Assembly: GCF_036388275.1 (NCBI RefSeq)
Contig: NZ_DASVSF010000033.1
Location: 1 to 45,662, forward strand
From: Longimicrobium sp.
Lineage (GTDB): Bacteria > Gemmatimonadota > Gemmatimonadetes > Longimicrobiales > Longimicrobiaceae
Direction: 5' to 3'
DNA: 45,662 nt
Below are positions 32,458-41,467 of the stretch, one piece after another (position 1 is the first letter of the stretch; every line of letters starts with the position of its first letter). Position numbers and translations under genes: made by a program. A model generated the notes under the pieces. That model saw only the letters and a list, made by a program, of their open reading frames with translations, did no database searches and was not told the DNA's origin.

Positions 32458-33156
32458 ATGGCTGTCACGTTGGATTACCAGGCGCTCCGTGCGATGGCGG
32501 AGTGCGCCAGCAGCGTCCGCGGAAAGAAGTTCTGGCTGGTGGTGAACGAGCGAGGATGGAAGATGCATGACGAAGAGCCCAAGCCGGAGACGTACACCGT
32601 GGTCATCGAGTGCGAGAACCCGGCGGTGACCCATGAGCCCCAGGTGGACGTCGCCATCCTGGGATCGGGGATGCTCCCCCACGGCGGCGAGCTGGATGCC
32701 GCGGCCCTGCAATCCGTGATTTTGCCCGGCAGCGGCGGGGATGCCTCCACGAAGCCACGGGCGGTGAACCTGCTGGACCTGTACAACCAGAAGCCGAAAG
32801 GGGGCAAGCCGACCGCCGCGGACGCGGTGTTCTGGAGCGAGTCGGCGGTGGAGAAGTTCCTGGTTCCGTACTACGCCTCGGTCGCCGGCGACCGGGCCGA
32901 GCAGGTGGTGGGCAAGCTGCTGAACGTCTTTAACCGGGGGCGACAGAAGCGGGTCGGCGTGGTACTCGACGACGCGGAGCCGTTCGCCATCGCCCACATT
33001 CCCAAGTCGGAGTACGTGACGGTGGATGGCCAGCAGCCGGCCGCGACCGGGCTTCACGTGCTGGCCGTCTCCTCGTCGGAGGGGGTCAGCGCGACGCCGC
33101 TGGAGCAGTTCCCGCCGAAGAAAAGAGATCGCGAAAGAGCGGGTCACGGCGAATGA
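32458..33156 (+). CDS. hypothetical protein, 232 residues
   Basis: I do not recognise a family. The protein is soluble by composition, with no signal peptide or membrane helix. The N-terminal half is mixed strand/helix (FWLVVNERGWKMHDEEPKPE, TYTVVIECENP), followed by LLDLYNQKPKGGKPTAADAVFWSESAVEKFLVPYY (quoted in parts: AVFWSESAVEKF) and a basic tail KKRDRERAGHGE. The ATG has an excellent GGAGAG ribosome site seven bases upstream, so it is well expressed at the translational level. Its last 71 bases overlap the end of the convergent regulator gene. It lies on the same side as the pore-former genes, but no direct link is visible. Confidence 0.75.
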   Translation: MAVTLDYQALRAMAECASSVRGKKFWLVVNERGWKMHDEEPKPETYTVVIECENPAVTHEPQVDVAILGSGMLPHGGELDAAALQSVILPGSGGDASTKPRAVNLLDLYNQKPKGGKPTAADAVFWSESAVEKFLVPYYASVAGDRAEQVVGKLLNVFNRGRQKRVGVVLDDAEPFAIAHIPKSEYVTVDGQQPAATGLHVLAVSSSEGVSATPLEQFPPKKRDRERAGHGE

Positions 33157-35770
33157 AGCCGCCCAGTGCGGGACGGGCCGCCACCAGCCCGTCCAGCAGC
33201 CGCCGGGCCTGGGCGCGCTCGCCCAGCATCAGCCGCACGTACGCCTCGTCGTAGGCCAGCGACAGGCGCAGGTCCTCGTCGGTTCCCGCATCGCGCCGCG
33301 CCCGGGCCAGCTCTGCCCGGGCGCGCTGCGCATCCCCCGCCCGCGCAGACACGGACGCCGCCACCACCCGCCGGTAGATGGAGCTGTAGCCGCGCCCTTC
33401 GGCGGCGGCGCGGGCGGGCGGGTCCACGCGCTCCATCACCTCCACCAGGTGCCACGCCAGCGCCGGGTCCGCCGGCCGCGAGCGGTCCTCGCGCATCAGC
33501 GTCAGCCGGCACTCCGTGAAGCGCCAGTCGTCGGGAAACTGGCTGCGCCCGCGGTCGCACCACTCGCCCGCGCCGCGGTAGTCCTCCAGCATCACCCCGC
33601 TGCTGTACAGCCGGTGAAGCACGTCGGCCGCGCCGTCCAGCCACGCGTCTTCTTCCAGCGCCCGCCGCGCGGCCAGGTCGCCCTCCGCCAGGCGGCCGCG
33701 GTAGCGCAGCACCTGGCTCAGCCGGCTCCAGCCGGTGGCCAGCGACGGCTCGGCGGCAACCGCGGCACGCAGGTCGCGCTCGGCGCCTTCCAGCCGCGAC
33801 GTGTCGGCGGCGGCGCCCTCGGACTGCACCGCGCTCCAGAACACCGCGAACCCCCGCAGCTCCAGCGCCCGCGCGTCCCCTGGATCACGCGCCAGCACCT
33901 GCCCGGCGCGCTGCAGCGCCAGCGCCACCAGCGCGGCACGCTCCGAGCCGGCGCGGGCGGCGCGGTCCATGGCCACCCACCCGCGCAGCAGCCTGGGGCG
34001 CGCCCACCGCGGGTCCGCCGCCTCGGCGCCGGCCAGCAGCGAATCGGCGCGGGCCAGCAGGCGAAGCCACGAGCCCGCGTCCACCGGGTGGCGCCGGGTA
34101 TCCAGGCTGCGTACGTCGTCGCGGACCTGCTCAGCCTGCAGCACCAGCGCCAGGGCATCGGCACTCTCGGTTTCTGCGCGGTCCTGGCGCAGGCGCACCT
34201 GCCGGCCCAGCCGCCGGCGGAGCGACGCGGCCACCTCCTGCGACACGGCGCGCTGAAGGGCCATCACGTCGCCCATGGGCCGGCCGATGACGCGGCTTTC
34301 CAGGTGCGCCTCGGTGGCGGCGTCGATCAGCTGCACCGTCACGAACACGCTGTCGCCGGAGCGCTGCAGGCTGCCCTCCACCACGCTGCCCACCCGCAGC
34401 GCGTCCACCAGGCTGTCGAACGGGGCGGCGCGGTCGCGGTACGGCTTCACCCCGTTTCGGGAGATGACCTCCAGCGCCTCTACCTGGCTGAGCTCGTGGA
34501 TCAGCGACTCGGTGAGGCCACTGGCCAGGTAGCGCAGCTCCTCTCCCGGCGAATGGTCGTCGAAGTAGAGAACGGCGATGCGGCGCGGATCGGACGAGTC
34601 GTCGGCGGCGAGCGCCTGCGCCGGCTCCGAACGCCGCGTCAGCAGTGCCAGCAGCAGCCCCGCCGCCAGCCCCAGCACCCCCGCAAGCCGCGGCAGCGCC
34701 CGGCGTGCGGGTGGCCGAACCGGCGGCGGCGGCGCGGCATCGCCGTCCATCGAAGGAGCGATCACCGGAGGGGTGCGATCGATCGTCGAGATCGGCGCAT
34801 CCGTGTCGATGACCCCCGCTTCGTTGCCCGGCGTGGGCACGGGCCGATCTGCATCCTCCGCCGCATCCGCGGGAACCGTTACATCCACCGTTGCGTCCGT
34901 GGTCCCCGCTGACGCCAGGGCCGGGGCGCCGGTGGGTCCCCCGATCGACCACAAAGGCGGCGGATCGGACGGCGCGGTTTCCGTCGCCGCCGCCGCGCCC
35001 ACGGTAAAGCGGGGCGGGGGAGGCGGCGCGGGGGTGCGTACCGGGTCCGTGCGCAGGCGCTCCACTAGCGCTTCCATCTCGGCGTCGTCGTCCACGCCCA
35101 GCTCTTCGCGCATCAGCGCGGCGTGCGTGGAGGCGTAGCGCAGGGCCGCCGCGCGCTCGCCGGCCGCGTCCAGCGCGCGCACCAGCCGCAGTGCCACCCG
35201 CGAGCTGTACGGGTCGTGCACCGCCAGCGCACGCCACCAGTCCACGGCCCGCAGCGCGCTTCCCTCGGCCTCGGCGGCATCGGCCAGCTGCTCCAGTGCA
35301 CGGGCATACGCGCGCGCCAGCCGGTCGCGCTCGCCATCCACCCACCGCTCGAACTCGGGGGCATCGGCCACGTAGAAGCCGTCCAGCAGCGGGCCCGCGT
35401 ACACCCGCACCGCCCCCTCCAGGTTTCCCGCCTCCAGCGCCGACTCGAACTCGCCCACGTCGCTGGCCACCATGGCGGGGTCCAGCCGCACCTCGTCGCC
35501 CGACGAAGACAGCCCCTCGCCCACCTCCTTGCGCAGCACGTACAGCGACTCCGACAGGCTGTGCCGCGCGCTCTCGGCGGTGTTCTCCGGCCACAGCAGG
35601 CCAATCAGCCGCTCGCGGCCCACGGCGCGGCCCCGCGCCAGGGCCAGGATGGCGAGGAGGGCAATGCGCCGCTTGTGCGCCGCGCGCCCGGTGACCGGAC
35701 CCTCGCGGCCCCTAAGTACGGGGCTGCCAAGGAGTTGAAGCGTGAACTCGGGAGCGGGGGGCGAAATCAA
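33086..35770 (-). CDS. SARP/BTAD-TolB-TPR membrane transcriptional regulator
   Basis: This 894-residue protein has a winged-helix domain at about 5-100 (LQLLGSPVLRG...RRIALLAILALARGRAV.RERLIGLLWPE, quoted in parts) and a bacterial transcriptional activator domain (BTAD) at about 105-250. A Pro-rich linker precedes one membrane helix near 360-378. A TolB-N/FlgO-like domain (RIAVLYFDDHSPGEELRYLA, SVVEGSLQRSGDSVFVTVQL) spans about 394-510, and TPR-like repeats run to the end. This layout, a DNA-binding domain tethered to a sensory half beyond the membrane, is common in Gemmatimonadota. The start is TTG at 35770, placed by domain alignment, with no clear Shine-Dalgarno. It is divergent from the pore-former operon, which it may control. 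Confidence 0.8.
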   Translation of the reverse strand: MISPPAPEFTLQLLGSPVLRGREGPVTGRAAHKRRIALLAILALARGRAVGRERLIGLLWPENTAESARHSLSESLYVLRKEVGEGLSSSGDEVRLDPAMVASDVGEFESALEAGNLEGAVRVYAGPLLDGFYVADAPEFERWVDGERDRLARAYARALEQLADAAEAEGSALRAVDWWRALAVHDPYSSRVALRLVRALDAAGERAAALRYASTHAALMREELGVDDDAEMEALVERLRTDPVRTPAPPPPPRFTVGAAAATETAPSDPPPLWSIGGPTGAPALASAGTTDATVDVTVPADAAEDADRPVPTPGNEAGVIDTDAPISTIDRTPPVIAPSMDGDAAPPPPVRPPARRALPRLAGVLGLAAGLLLALLTRRSEPAQALAADDSSDPRRIAVLYFDDHSPGEELRYLASGLTESLIHELSQVEALEVISRNGVKPYRDRAAPFDSLVDALRVGSVVEGSLQRSGDSVFVTVQLIDAATEAHLESRVIGRPMGDVMALQRAVSQEVAASLRRRLGRQVRLRQDRAETESADALALVLQAEQVRDDVRSLDTRRHPVDAGSWLRLLARADSLLAGAEAADPRWARPRLLRGWVAMDRAARAGSERAALVALALQRAGQVLARDPGDARALELRGFAVFWSAVQSEGAAADTSRLEGAERDLRAAVAAEPSLATGWSRLSQVLRYRGRLAEGDLAARRALEEDAWLDGAADVLHRLYSSGVMLEDYRGAGEWCDRGRSQFPDDWRFTECRLTLMREDRSRPADPALAWHLVEVMERVDPPARAAAEGRGYSSIYRRVVAASVSARAGDAQRARAELARARRDAGTDEDLRLSLAYDEAYVRLMLGERAQARRLLDGLVAARPALGGFIRRDPLFRDLFSSAGTAPAASR

Positions 35771-35913
35771 CGCGCGGAATGAAAGAACGGGGGACAGCGG
35801 GTTGAAGCGGGCAGGTCAAATTGGCCGCGTGTTCCGTGACGCACAAGGCGCCGGACTCACCGGGATCGCGATTCCCGCATCCCACACCCACGCTTTACAA
35901 GGAGCATCGACCC

Positions 35914-37080
35914 ATGACCAAGCTGTCCGCCATTCGCCTGGATGCGCCCGAGCTGCAGCTGGAGGTGGCCACCTACCAGACCGACGTGCTGGAGGTGTGC
36001 GCGTACGCCAACGCGCTGTACCACGTTGCCCTGCCCAGCGACCGCACCTACGACTGGTACGCCGAATATGCCGAGAAGCTGCGCGGGGTCCGCAGTGATA
36101 TCGGGGCCTGGGAGCTCATCTACCAGCGGCTGTTCGACGTTCCGCGGCAGATCATGAGCACCTCCGCCGCCATGAAGGACGAGCTGAACGCCGCCTTCGC
36201 CGACGCGCGGGCGCTCAAGCAGAACCCCGGCGACGCGCTGCGCCTGGCGGTGTTCCGCAACCGCCTCGGCACCATGGAGATGGTGGCCACGGGTTTCGCG
36301 GGCAACTCACAGCAGCTGGCGTCCGACCTGGACGGCTACACGCTGCGCCTGAAGGGGCACGTGGTGGTGTTCCACGACATCGTGAAGCGGGCCGAGGGCA
36401 CCATCGCCACCAAGCAGGTGGACATCAAGGCGCTCAACCAGGCGATCACGGCACTGCGTGAGCGGGTGCGCGTGCTGGGGCTGTCGGTGGCGGCGCTCTC
36501 GGTGGCCACGGCGGGCGGCGTGGTGATCGGCATCGTGGGCCTGGCGCTGGCCCCGTTCACCGGCGGGGGCAGCCTGGTGCTGCTGGTTCCCGCCGCCGCC
36601 GTCATCGCAGCCGGCTCCGTGGGCATCGGGCTGACCGCGCACGAGCTGAAGCAGGCCAACGCCGAAATCGCGGCCAAGAGCGCGCGGATGACGGACGACG
36701 CGCAGGCGGTCGTCCAGCTTCAGCAGGTGACCAAGACCTTTCAGGAGTTCGTGGAGCGCAACGAGCGGGTGCAGGCGTCGCTGGAGCGCATGGAGGCGCG
36801 CTGGGTGGCGCTGGGCGAGGTGCTGCACACCATGATCGTGGACCTGGAGGACGCCCGGCCCGAGGCCCAGGCCGACTGGGACGAGATCATCGACGACCTG
36901 GAGCGCGCCCGGGGCGACTGGCAGTCCGTGGACGCGCTGGCGCAGGACCTCACCCTGGTCGAGGTCACCAAGGTCACCAACCCCGCCAGCCTGACGATCG
37001 GGATGACGGAGGAGCAGGTCGCCGCCGTCGCCAAGAGTGAGGGACGGCCGTTCGGCGGCGTGTACATGGCGCGCGCCTGA
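35914..37080 (+). CDS. probable alpha-helical pore-forming protein (ClyA/HBL/Xax-like)
   Basis: This 388-residue, almost entirely helical protein has no signal peptide. Long amphipathic helices (residues about 10-185) lead to a hydrophobic hairpin at about 189-243 (GLSVAALSVATAGGVVIGIV, then PFTGGGSLVLLVPAAAVIAAG) rich in Gly/Ala/Val. Another long coiled coil (about 245-345) follows. A hydrophobic hairpin buried between long helices is the design of alpha pore-forming toxins such as HBL/Nhe, ClyA and XaxA. A membrane-remodelling or secretion-linked role is an alternative. The ATG has AAGGAG nine bases upstream. It is followed after 57 bases by a small gene, probably in one operon. Confidence 0.6.
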   Translation: MTKLSAIRLDAPELQLEVATYQTDVLEVCAYANALYHVALPSDRTYDWYAEYAEKLRGVRSDIGAWELIYQRLFDVPRQIMSTSAAMKDELNAAFADARALKQNPGDALRLAVFRNRLGTMEMVATGFAGNSQQLASDLDGYTLRLKGHVVVFHDIVKRAEGTIATKQVDIKALNQAITALRERVRVLGLSVAALSVATAGGVVIGIVGLALAPFTGGGSLVLLVPAAAVIAAGSVGIGLTAHELKQANAEIAAKSARMTDDAQAVVQLQQVTKTFQEFVERNERVQASLERMEARWVALGEVLHTMIVDLEDARPEAQADWDEIIDDLERARGDWQSVDALAQDLTLVEVTKVTNPASLTIGMTEEQVAAVAKSEGRPFGGVYMARA

Positions 37081-37137
37081 TCCACGTTTCCTCGTCGCAC
37101 ACACATCCGACCACCACACACGCAGAGGAGCGCAATC

Positions 37138-37575
37138 GTGGCCAACCTTCGCAACTTCATCTGGAGCGGCTCGCAGGATGGCATGCCGCTGGACATCTAC
37201 CTGAACCGCACGCCGCAGATCGGGACGGGCGTGCTCCAGGTGGCGCAGCCGCTGCACCTGGTGCTGCAGGGCGACGCCACCGTGCTAGGGAACAGGGTCG
37301 CCGGCACGGTCGACATCCAAATGCCCGACGCGTCCGACCACGGCACCTGCACCGTGGTCCTGAACGGCACCCGGCATGACGGCTGCGCCTACCACACCGA
37401 CGGGAGCTACCTCAAGATCCAGGTAGCGGGCCGGGAACTGAGCCTGACCGCCAACGACAAGCAGTGGACGTGGCTGGGGGTCAGCGGGGTGCCGGCGTGG
37501 ATCGGCTTCTGGCCGGGCTCGGAGGCAATGGCGGCCGGCGAGGCGGCGCGCGAGTTGGACGCGCCGCCGGGCTGA
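37138..37575 (+). CDS. small beta-rich hypothetical protein, partner of the pore-former
   Basis: This 145-residue protein has no signal peptide or membrane helix. Its sequence suggests short beta strands (MPLDIYLNRTP, VLQVAQPLHLVLQGD, TCTVVLNGTRHDG, YLKIQVAGRELSL) and Trp-rich loops (WTWLGVSGVPAWIGFW). I do not recognise a family. The start is GTG with GAGGAG eight bases upstream. The 57-bp spacing and shared strand suggest co-expression with the upstream helical protein, where it might be a binding subunit, chaperone or immunity-like protein; none of these can be read from sequence. Confidence 0.7.
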   Translation: MANLRNFIWSGSQDGMPLDIYLNRTPQIGTGVLQVAQPLHLVLQGDATVLGNRVAGTVDIQMPDASDHGTCTVVLNGTRHDGCAYHTDGSYLKIQVAGRELSLTANDKQWTWLGVSGVPAWIGFWPGSEAMAAGEAARELDAPPG

Positions 37576-37712
37576 CCGCGGCCGGCGCAGACCCGGCGCC
37601 GGTGCCCGCGCCGCCGTTTCGGCGGCGCGGGCTCGTCCGCGTTGCGCCGGGTGCGCGGCGCGTGCAACTTCTCCCCGATCCGAGCCGGCACTCCCACCCA
37701 CGCACGAGAACC

Positions 37713-39467
37713 ATGCGCCGTCTCCTCCCCACCCTTGCCGCGCTGACGCTCGCGACGCTCGCACAGCCCGCCTCCGCGCAGACCGCGGCCCAGCGGCTGG
37801 AGCAGCTGTTCGCCGACGAATGGGAGTTCCGCCTGCGCGAGAACCCCACCTTCGCCACCGGCCTGGGCGACACGCGCTTCAACGACCGCCTGGACCCCGC
37901 CTCCCTGGCCGACGTGCAGCGGCAGACGGAGGAGAACCGCCGGTTCCTTGCGCGCCTGCGCGCCATCCCGCGCGACTCGCTGGACCCCGGCGCCCGCATC
38001 GACTACGACATCTTCGCCCGCCAGAAGGAAGAGACCATCCAGGAGGTGGAGCTGGGGCTTCACCTGGTCCCCATCACCAACCGCGAGGGGTTCCACACCT
38101 GGTTCCCGGAACTGGGCGAAAACGTACCGCTCGCCACCGTCCGCGACTACGAGAACTACATCGCCCGGCTGCGCGCCTTTCGCCCGTGGGTGGCCGACCA
38201 CGTGAACCTGATGCGCGAAGGCATCCGGCGCGGGATGGTGCTTCCCTCCGTCTCGCTGCAGGGGATCGAGGGAACCATCCAGCCCCACGTCGTAGACGAC
38301 CCCACGAAGAGCCTGCTCTGGGCCCCCTTCGCCGACTTTCCCGCTGGCGTGCCCCAGGCGGACCGCGAGCGGCTGGCGGCGGCCGGGCGCGCGGCCATCC
38401 AGGAGGGGGTCGTCGCCGGCTACCGCGACTTCCTGGCGTTCATCCAGCGCGAGTACGTTCCCGGTGCGCGCCGCGGCATCGGCGCGTCGGAGCTGCCCAA
38501 CGGGCGCGCCCTCTACGCCCAGCGGGTGCGCAGCTACACCACGCTGGACCTGACGCCTGACCAGGTGCACGAGACCGGCCTGCGCGAGGTGGCCCGCATC
38601 CGCGCGCGCATGGACTCGCTGATGCGCGCCACCGGCTTCGCGGGCACCTTCCCCGAGTTCGTCCACTTCCTGCGCACCGACCCGCGATTCTACGTCGCCA
38701 CCCCCCAGGCGCTGCTGGAGCGCACCTCGCTGGTCCTCAAGCGCATGGACGGCGAGCTGCCGCGCCTGTTCACCCGTCTGCCGCGCATGCCGTACGGCAT
38801 CAAGGAGATCCCGGCCTACATCGCGCCGCGTACGACCACGGCGTACTACTCGCGCCCCTCCGGCGACGGCACCCGGGCGGGCACGTACTGGGTGAACACC
38901 TACGACCTGCCCAGCCGGCCCACGTACGAAATCGAGGCGCTGTCGTTCCACGAGGCCGTGCCGGGGCACCACCTGCAGATCGCGCTTCAGCAGGAGCTGG
39001 AGGGGCTGCCGCGGTTCCGCCGGTTCGCCAGCTTTACGGCGTTCGTCGAGGGATGGGCGCTGTACGCCGAGCAGCTGGGCTACGAGACGGGCTTCTACCA
39101 GGACCCGTACAGCCAGTTCGGCCAGCTGACGTACGAGATGTGGCGCGCGTGCCGCCTGGTGGTGGATACGGGGATGCACTGGAAGGGGTGGACGCGGCAG
39201 CAGGCCATCGACTTCATGGCCGCCAACAGCGCGCTCACCCTGCTGAACATCACCAACGAGGTAGACCGCTACATCGCCTGGCCCGGGCAGGCGCTGGCGT
39301 ACAAGACGGGGCAGATGAAGATCAGCGAGCTGCGCGCCGAGGCGCAGGCGGCGCTGGGGCCCCGCTTCGACGTGCGCCGGTTCCACGACGTGGTGCTGGG
39401 CTCCGGCTCGGTGCCCCTGACGGTGCTGGAGGAAAACGTCCGTGCGTGGATCGCGGCCGAGCGATAG
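37713..39467 (+). CDS. DUF885-family exported metallohydrolase
   Basis: This 584-residue protein has a cleavable signal peptide (LLPTLAALTLATLAQPASAQ, cleavage after about residue 23). The DUF885 signature HEAVPGHHLQIAL (His413 onward) supplies the HExxxGHH-type zinc ligands, and AFVEGWALYAE about 30 residues later provides the downstream acidic ligand. Further typical blocks are PAYIAPRTTTAYYSRPS, TYWVNTYDLP and YIAWPGQALAYKTG. Members are proposed peptidases or carboxypeptidase-like enzymes of the periplasm. The ATG at 37713 is chosen for the signal sequence; upstream ribosome-site evidence is modest. A decayed copy of its last codons lies at 41281-41381. Confidence 0.9.
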   Translation: MRRLLPTLAALTLATLAQPASAQTAAQRLEQLFADEWEFRLRENPTFATGLGDTRFNDRLDPASLADVQRQTEENRRFLARLRAIPRDSLDPGARIDYDIFARQKEETIQEVELGLHLVPITNREGFHTWFPELGENVPLATVRDYENYIARLRAFRPWVADHVNLMREGIRRGMVLPSVSLQGIEGTIQPHVVDDPTKSLLWAPFADFPAGVPQADRERLAAAGRAAIQEGVVAGYRDFLAFIQREYVPGARRGIGASELPNGRALYAQRVRSYTTLDLTPDQVHETGLREVARIRARMDSLMRATGFAGTFPEFVHFLRTDPRFYVATPQALLERTSLVLKRMDGELPRLFTRLPRMPYGIKEIPAYIAPRTTTAYYSRPSGDGTRAGTYWVNTYDLPSRPTYEIEALSFHEAVPGHHLQIALQQELEGLPRFRRFASFTAFVEGWALYAEQLGYETGFYQDPYSQFGQLTYEMWRACRLVVDTGMHWKGWTRQQAIDFMAANSALTLLNITNEVDRYIAWPGQALAYKTGQMKISELRAEAQAALGPRFDVRRFHDVVLGSGSVPLTVLEENVRAWIAAER

Positions 39468-39526
39468 CGGGGGCCAGGATCGCATCACCGCATGAAGCCC
39501 CACCGGTGTTGCTGTAAAGTGCGTTG

Positions 39527-39569
39527 CGCGAGAAGGCCCCGGAGCGAACTGCTCCGGGGCCTTCTCGCG
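39527..39569. terminator. 19-bp perfect hairpin between convergent genes
   Basis: Arms of 19 bases (39527-39545 and 39551-39569, CGCGAGAAGGCCCCGGAGC) surround GAACT. It lies between the DUF885 gene (+) and the Ig-like lipoprotein gene (-). There is no T run, so it may be a factor-dependent terminator or an mRNA end stabiliser. Confidence 0.7.
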
Positions 39570-39603
39570 TCTGCTGCCAGCGTCGCCGCGCGGCAGGAAT
39601 GCC

Positions 39604-41166
39604 TCACGGCGGCACCTTCACGACCAGTGTGCGCATTCCCGCGTATAGGCGGCTCTCGGTATGCCACGTAACCGTCACCCCCACCGTGGCAGGCCCGCGT
39701 GGTAAATCGAGGGTAAAAGCCACCTGGGACGGCCCTTGGCGCTCTATTGAATGGGCGTCCTGAGGAACACGGACCTGGAGCTGCGTGCATTCCTGGAACC
39801 AGACGCATCGAGCAACGACACGCAGGCTGCCGGTCGCGGTCACGGTGTCGTTGGAACTGGCCGGTTCCACGAACCGGACCACCGGGTCCGTCTCATTCAA
39901 TATGGTGAATGAGAACGTCCCTATGTTTCCACTCGCGTCCGTCGCCAGGATTTGCGCTGGAAGGTGCCCCATGGGTAGATCGTAGGCCGCTATTGAACCA
40001 GACCAATGCGAGGGCAGATCGTTATAGGGATCCGGGGGGAGAAACTTCATTGCCGTGCTGCGCCCGGAGAGCGTGAAGCGCGCGGCGCTGATGCCGCCCC
40101 CTGCGGACCGGATGAGTGCCGAGGCATCCGCATGAGAGTTAGCGTATCCCTGCGACCCACGTTTTTTCAGGATTACCAGCGACATTCCGCCGTTCACGTG
40201 GATCTCTCTCCAGCGCCCCACGGCCCCGGCACGTGCATCCAGCGTGAAACTTCCCCGCTCGCTCATCATCACCGTTGCCTCGGCCCATCCGTCCGGTCCC
40301 GTGTGCGAGTCGGCGGCGGTTAGTGTGCCTCCGCTGCCACCCAGCGCCCACTCCACGGGAAAGTTCGGGATCGGGATCTTGGAATAATCGCGCACCTCGA
40401 AACGCCATTTCACAACCTGCCCGCCGACCATCATGTCGGGGCCGGTGAGTTGCCCGGTGGAGGGGAGTTGCAGGCGCGCGTTGAACCGGACCGGGCCCAG
40501 CGTTCCCGCCGTCGCCTGAAGTGCCTGGGCTCCCGAAGCGCCGAGCGTCCACGCGACCGTGGCGGTGCCTTCGGTTCCCGTCTGCGTGGACGAGGCGGAG
40601 AGAGTGCCTCCCCCGGAGAGCACGGACCAGGTAACCGTGACGCCCGCCACCGCGTTTCCATGCTGGTCCACCACGGTTACGTGAGGACCGTCCCGCACGG
40701 GAGAGCCGGGAATTGCGAGAAGCACCGCGTCGGGGGACGGCCCGTACAGCGTGGCGGCATCACCTGCGCGCGCGACGGCCTCGAAGGTGGCCGCCAGCCT
40801 CGGCGAACGCGACTCCGCCCCCTCGATCTGCACGCGAGCGCTCACCCGCTGCGGTTCCGCGGCGACGGTCCCCAGAATCCAGCGGACACTCGCATTTCCG
40901 GCGCGATCGGTCGTGGCCGCCTGCTCCGCAAGGGTGCCGCCCCCGGAAACCGCCCGGAAGGACACGCGTGTGCCGGGAACGGGACGGCCCAAGGGATCGG
41001 TGACTCGCACCACCAGAGGCTCCGGAAGGGCGCTTCCCGCGGTCTGCTGCTGGCCGTCGCCGGAAACGATGGACAGCCGCGTCGGCGGGCCGTGGCCAGC
41101 GCCTGAGGGGATGTCGCACGCCGCCAGGAACATGGCCGCGGCGACGAGAGCAAGGCGGGGCTGCAT
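39604..41166 (-). CDS. Ig-like (Big) domain lipoprotein
   Basis: This 520-residue protein has a lipoprotein signal with L-A-A-C (Cys17). Three consecutive bacterial Ig-like domains follow (each with PLVVRVTDPLGRPVPG / VTVVDQHGNAVAGV / KIPIPNFPVEWAL, then GGGTL...G.A...W.LG), and then a less clear C-terminal region of about 220 residues that is strand-rich (ILATDASGNIGTFSFTILNE, DPVVRFVEPAS). It is probably a surface-exposed structural or adhesion protein. The first domain resembles that of the RCC1 lipoprotein at 41468. The ATG has AGAGG seven bases upstream and a good promoter at 41208-41236. Confidence 0.78.
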   Translation of the reverse strand: MQPRLALVAAAMFLAACDIPSGAGHGPPTRLSIVSGDGQQQTAGSALPEPLVVRVTDPLGRPVPGTRVSFRAVSGGGTLAEQAATTDRAGNASVRWILGTVAAEPQRVSARVQIEGAESRSPRLAATFEAVARAGDAATLYGPSPDAVLLAIPGSPVRDGPHVTVVDQHGNAVAGVTVTWSVLSGGGTLSASSTQTGTEGTATVAWTLGASGAQALQATAGTLGPVRFNARLQLPSTGQLTGPDMMVGGQVVKWRFEVRDYSKIPIPNFPVEWALGGSGGTLTAADSHTGPDGWAEATVMMSERGSFTLDARAGAVGRWREIHVNGGMSLVILKKRGSQGYANSHADASALIRSAGGGISAARFTLSGRSTAMKFLPPDPYNDLPSHWSGSIAAYDLPMGHLPAQILATDASGNIGTFSFTILNETDPVVRFVEPASSNDTVTATGSLRVVARCVWFQECTQLQVRVPQDAHSIERQGPSQVAFTLDLPRGPATVGVTVTWHTESRLYAGMRTLVVKVPP

Positions 41167-41207
41167 GGGACGCCTCTTGGCGGGAGGGAAAAAACTGGCC
41201 TGATTCG

Positions 41208-41236
41208 AGAATAGTCCTTCTGAAAAAAGAAATCAA
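41208..41236 (-). promoter_or_regulatory. sigma-70-type promoter of the Ig-like lipoprotein gene
   Basis: On the minus strand TTGATT (41236-41231) and TATTCT (41213-41208) are separated by exactly 17 bases in an AT-rich patch, about 42 bases upstream of the ATG. This is the clearest housekeeping-type promoter in the window. Confidence 0.5.
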
Positions 41237-41280
41237 GGAGCGTGTGCTTCGGGACATAGGGCGAGATGTAGGCGCGCGGC

Positions 41281-41381
41281 GCACGCTTGCGCACCATCCA
41301 CGACGTGGCGCTGGGCTCCAGCTCGGTACCGCTACCGTCCTCGAAGAGAACGTGCGGGCGTGCATCGCATCGCACCTGTGA
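41281..41381 (+). pseudogene. decayed 3' fragment of a second DUF885 gene
   Basis: About 100 bases match the end of the DUF885 gene at 37713. HDVALGSSSVPL corresponds to HDVVLGSGSVPL of the intact gene. After a one-base frameshift near 41331, TVLEENVRACIA corresponds to TVLEENVRAWIA, then a stop at 41381. No upstream part of the gene remains. A hairpin follows at a similar distance as after the intact gene. Confidence 0.85.
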
Positions 41382-41407
41382 GCCCGACGCGGCTGACCGC
41401 GCGGACG

Positions 41408-41445
41408 AGAACGGGGCCCGGAGCGATTCGCTCCGGGCCCGTTCT
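41408..41445. terminator. hairpin after the DUF885 remnant
   Basis: Stem AGAACGGG(G)CCCGGAGCG with its complement, loop ATT, one bulged G. It resembles the hairpin at 39527-39569 in position and core (CCGGAGCG). It also lies just past the stop of the minus-strand RCC1 gene and could end that transcript. Confidence 0.65.
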
Positions 41446-41467
41446 GATTCAGGCGCGACCGAGGTGA

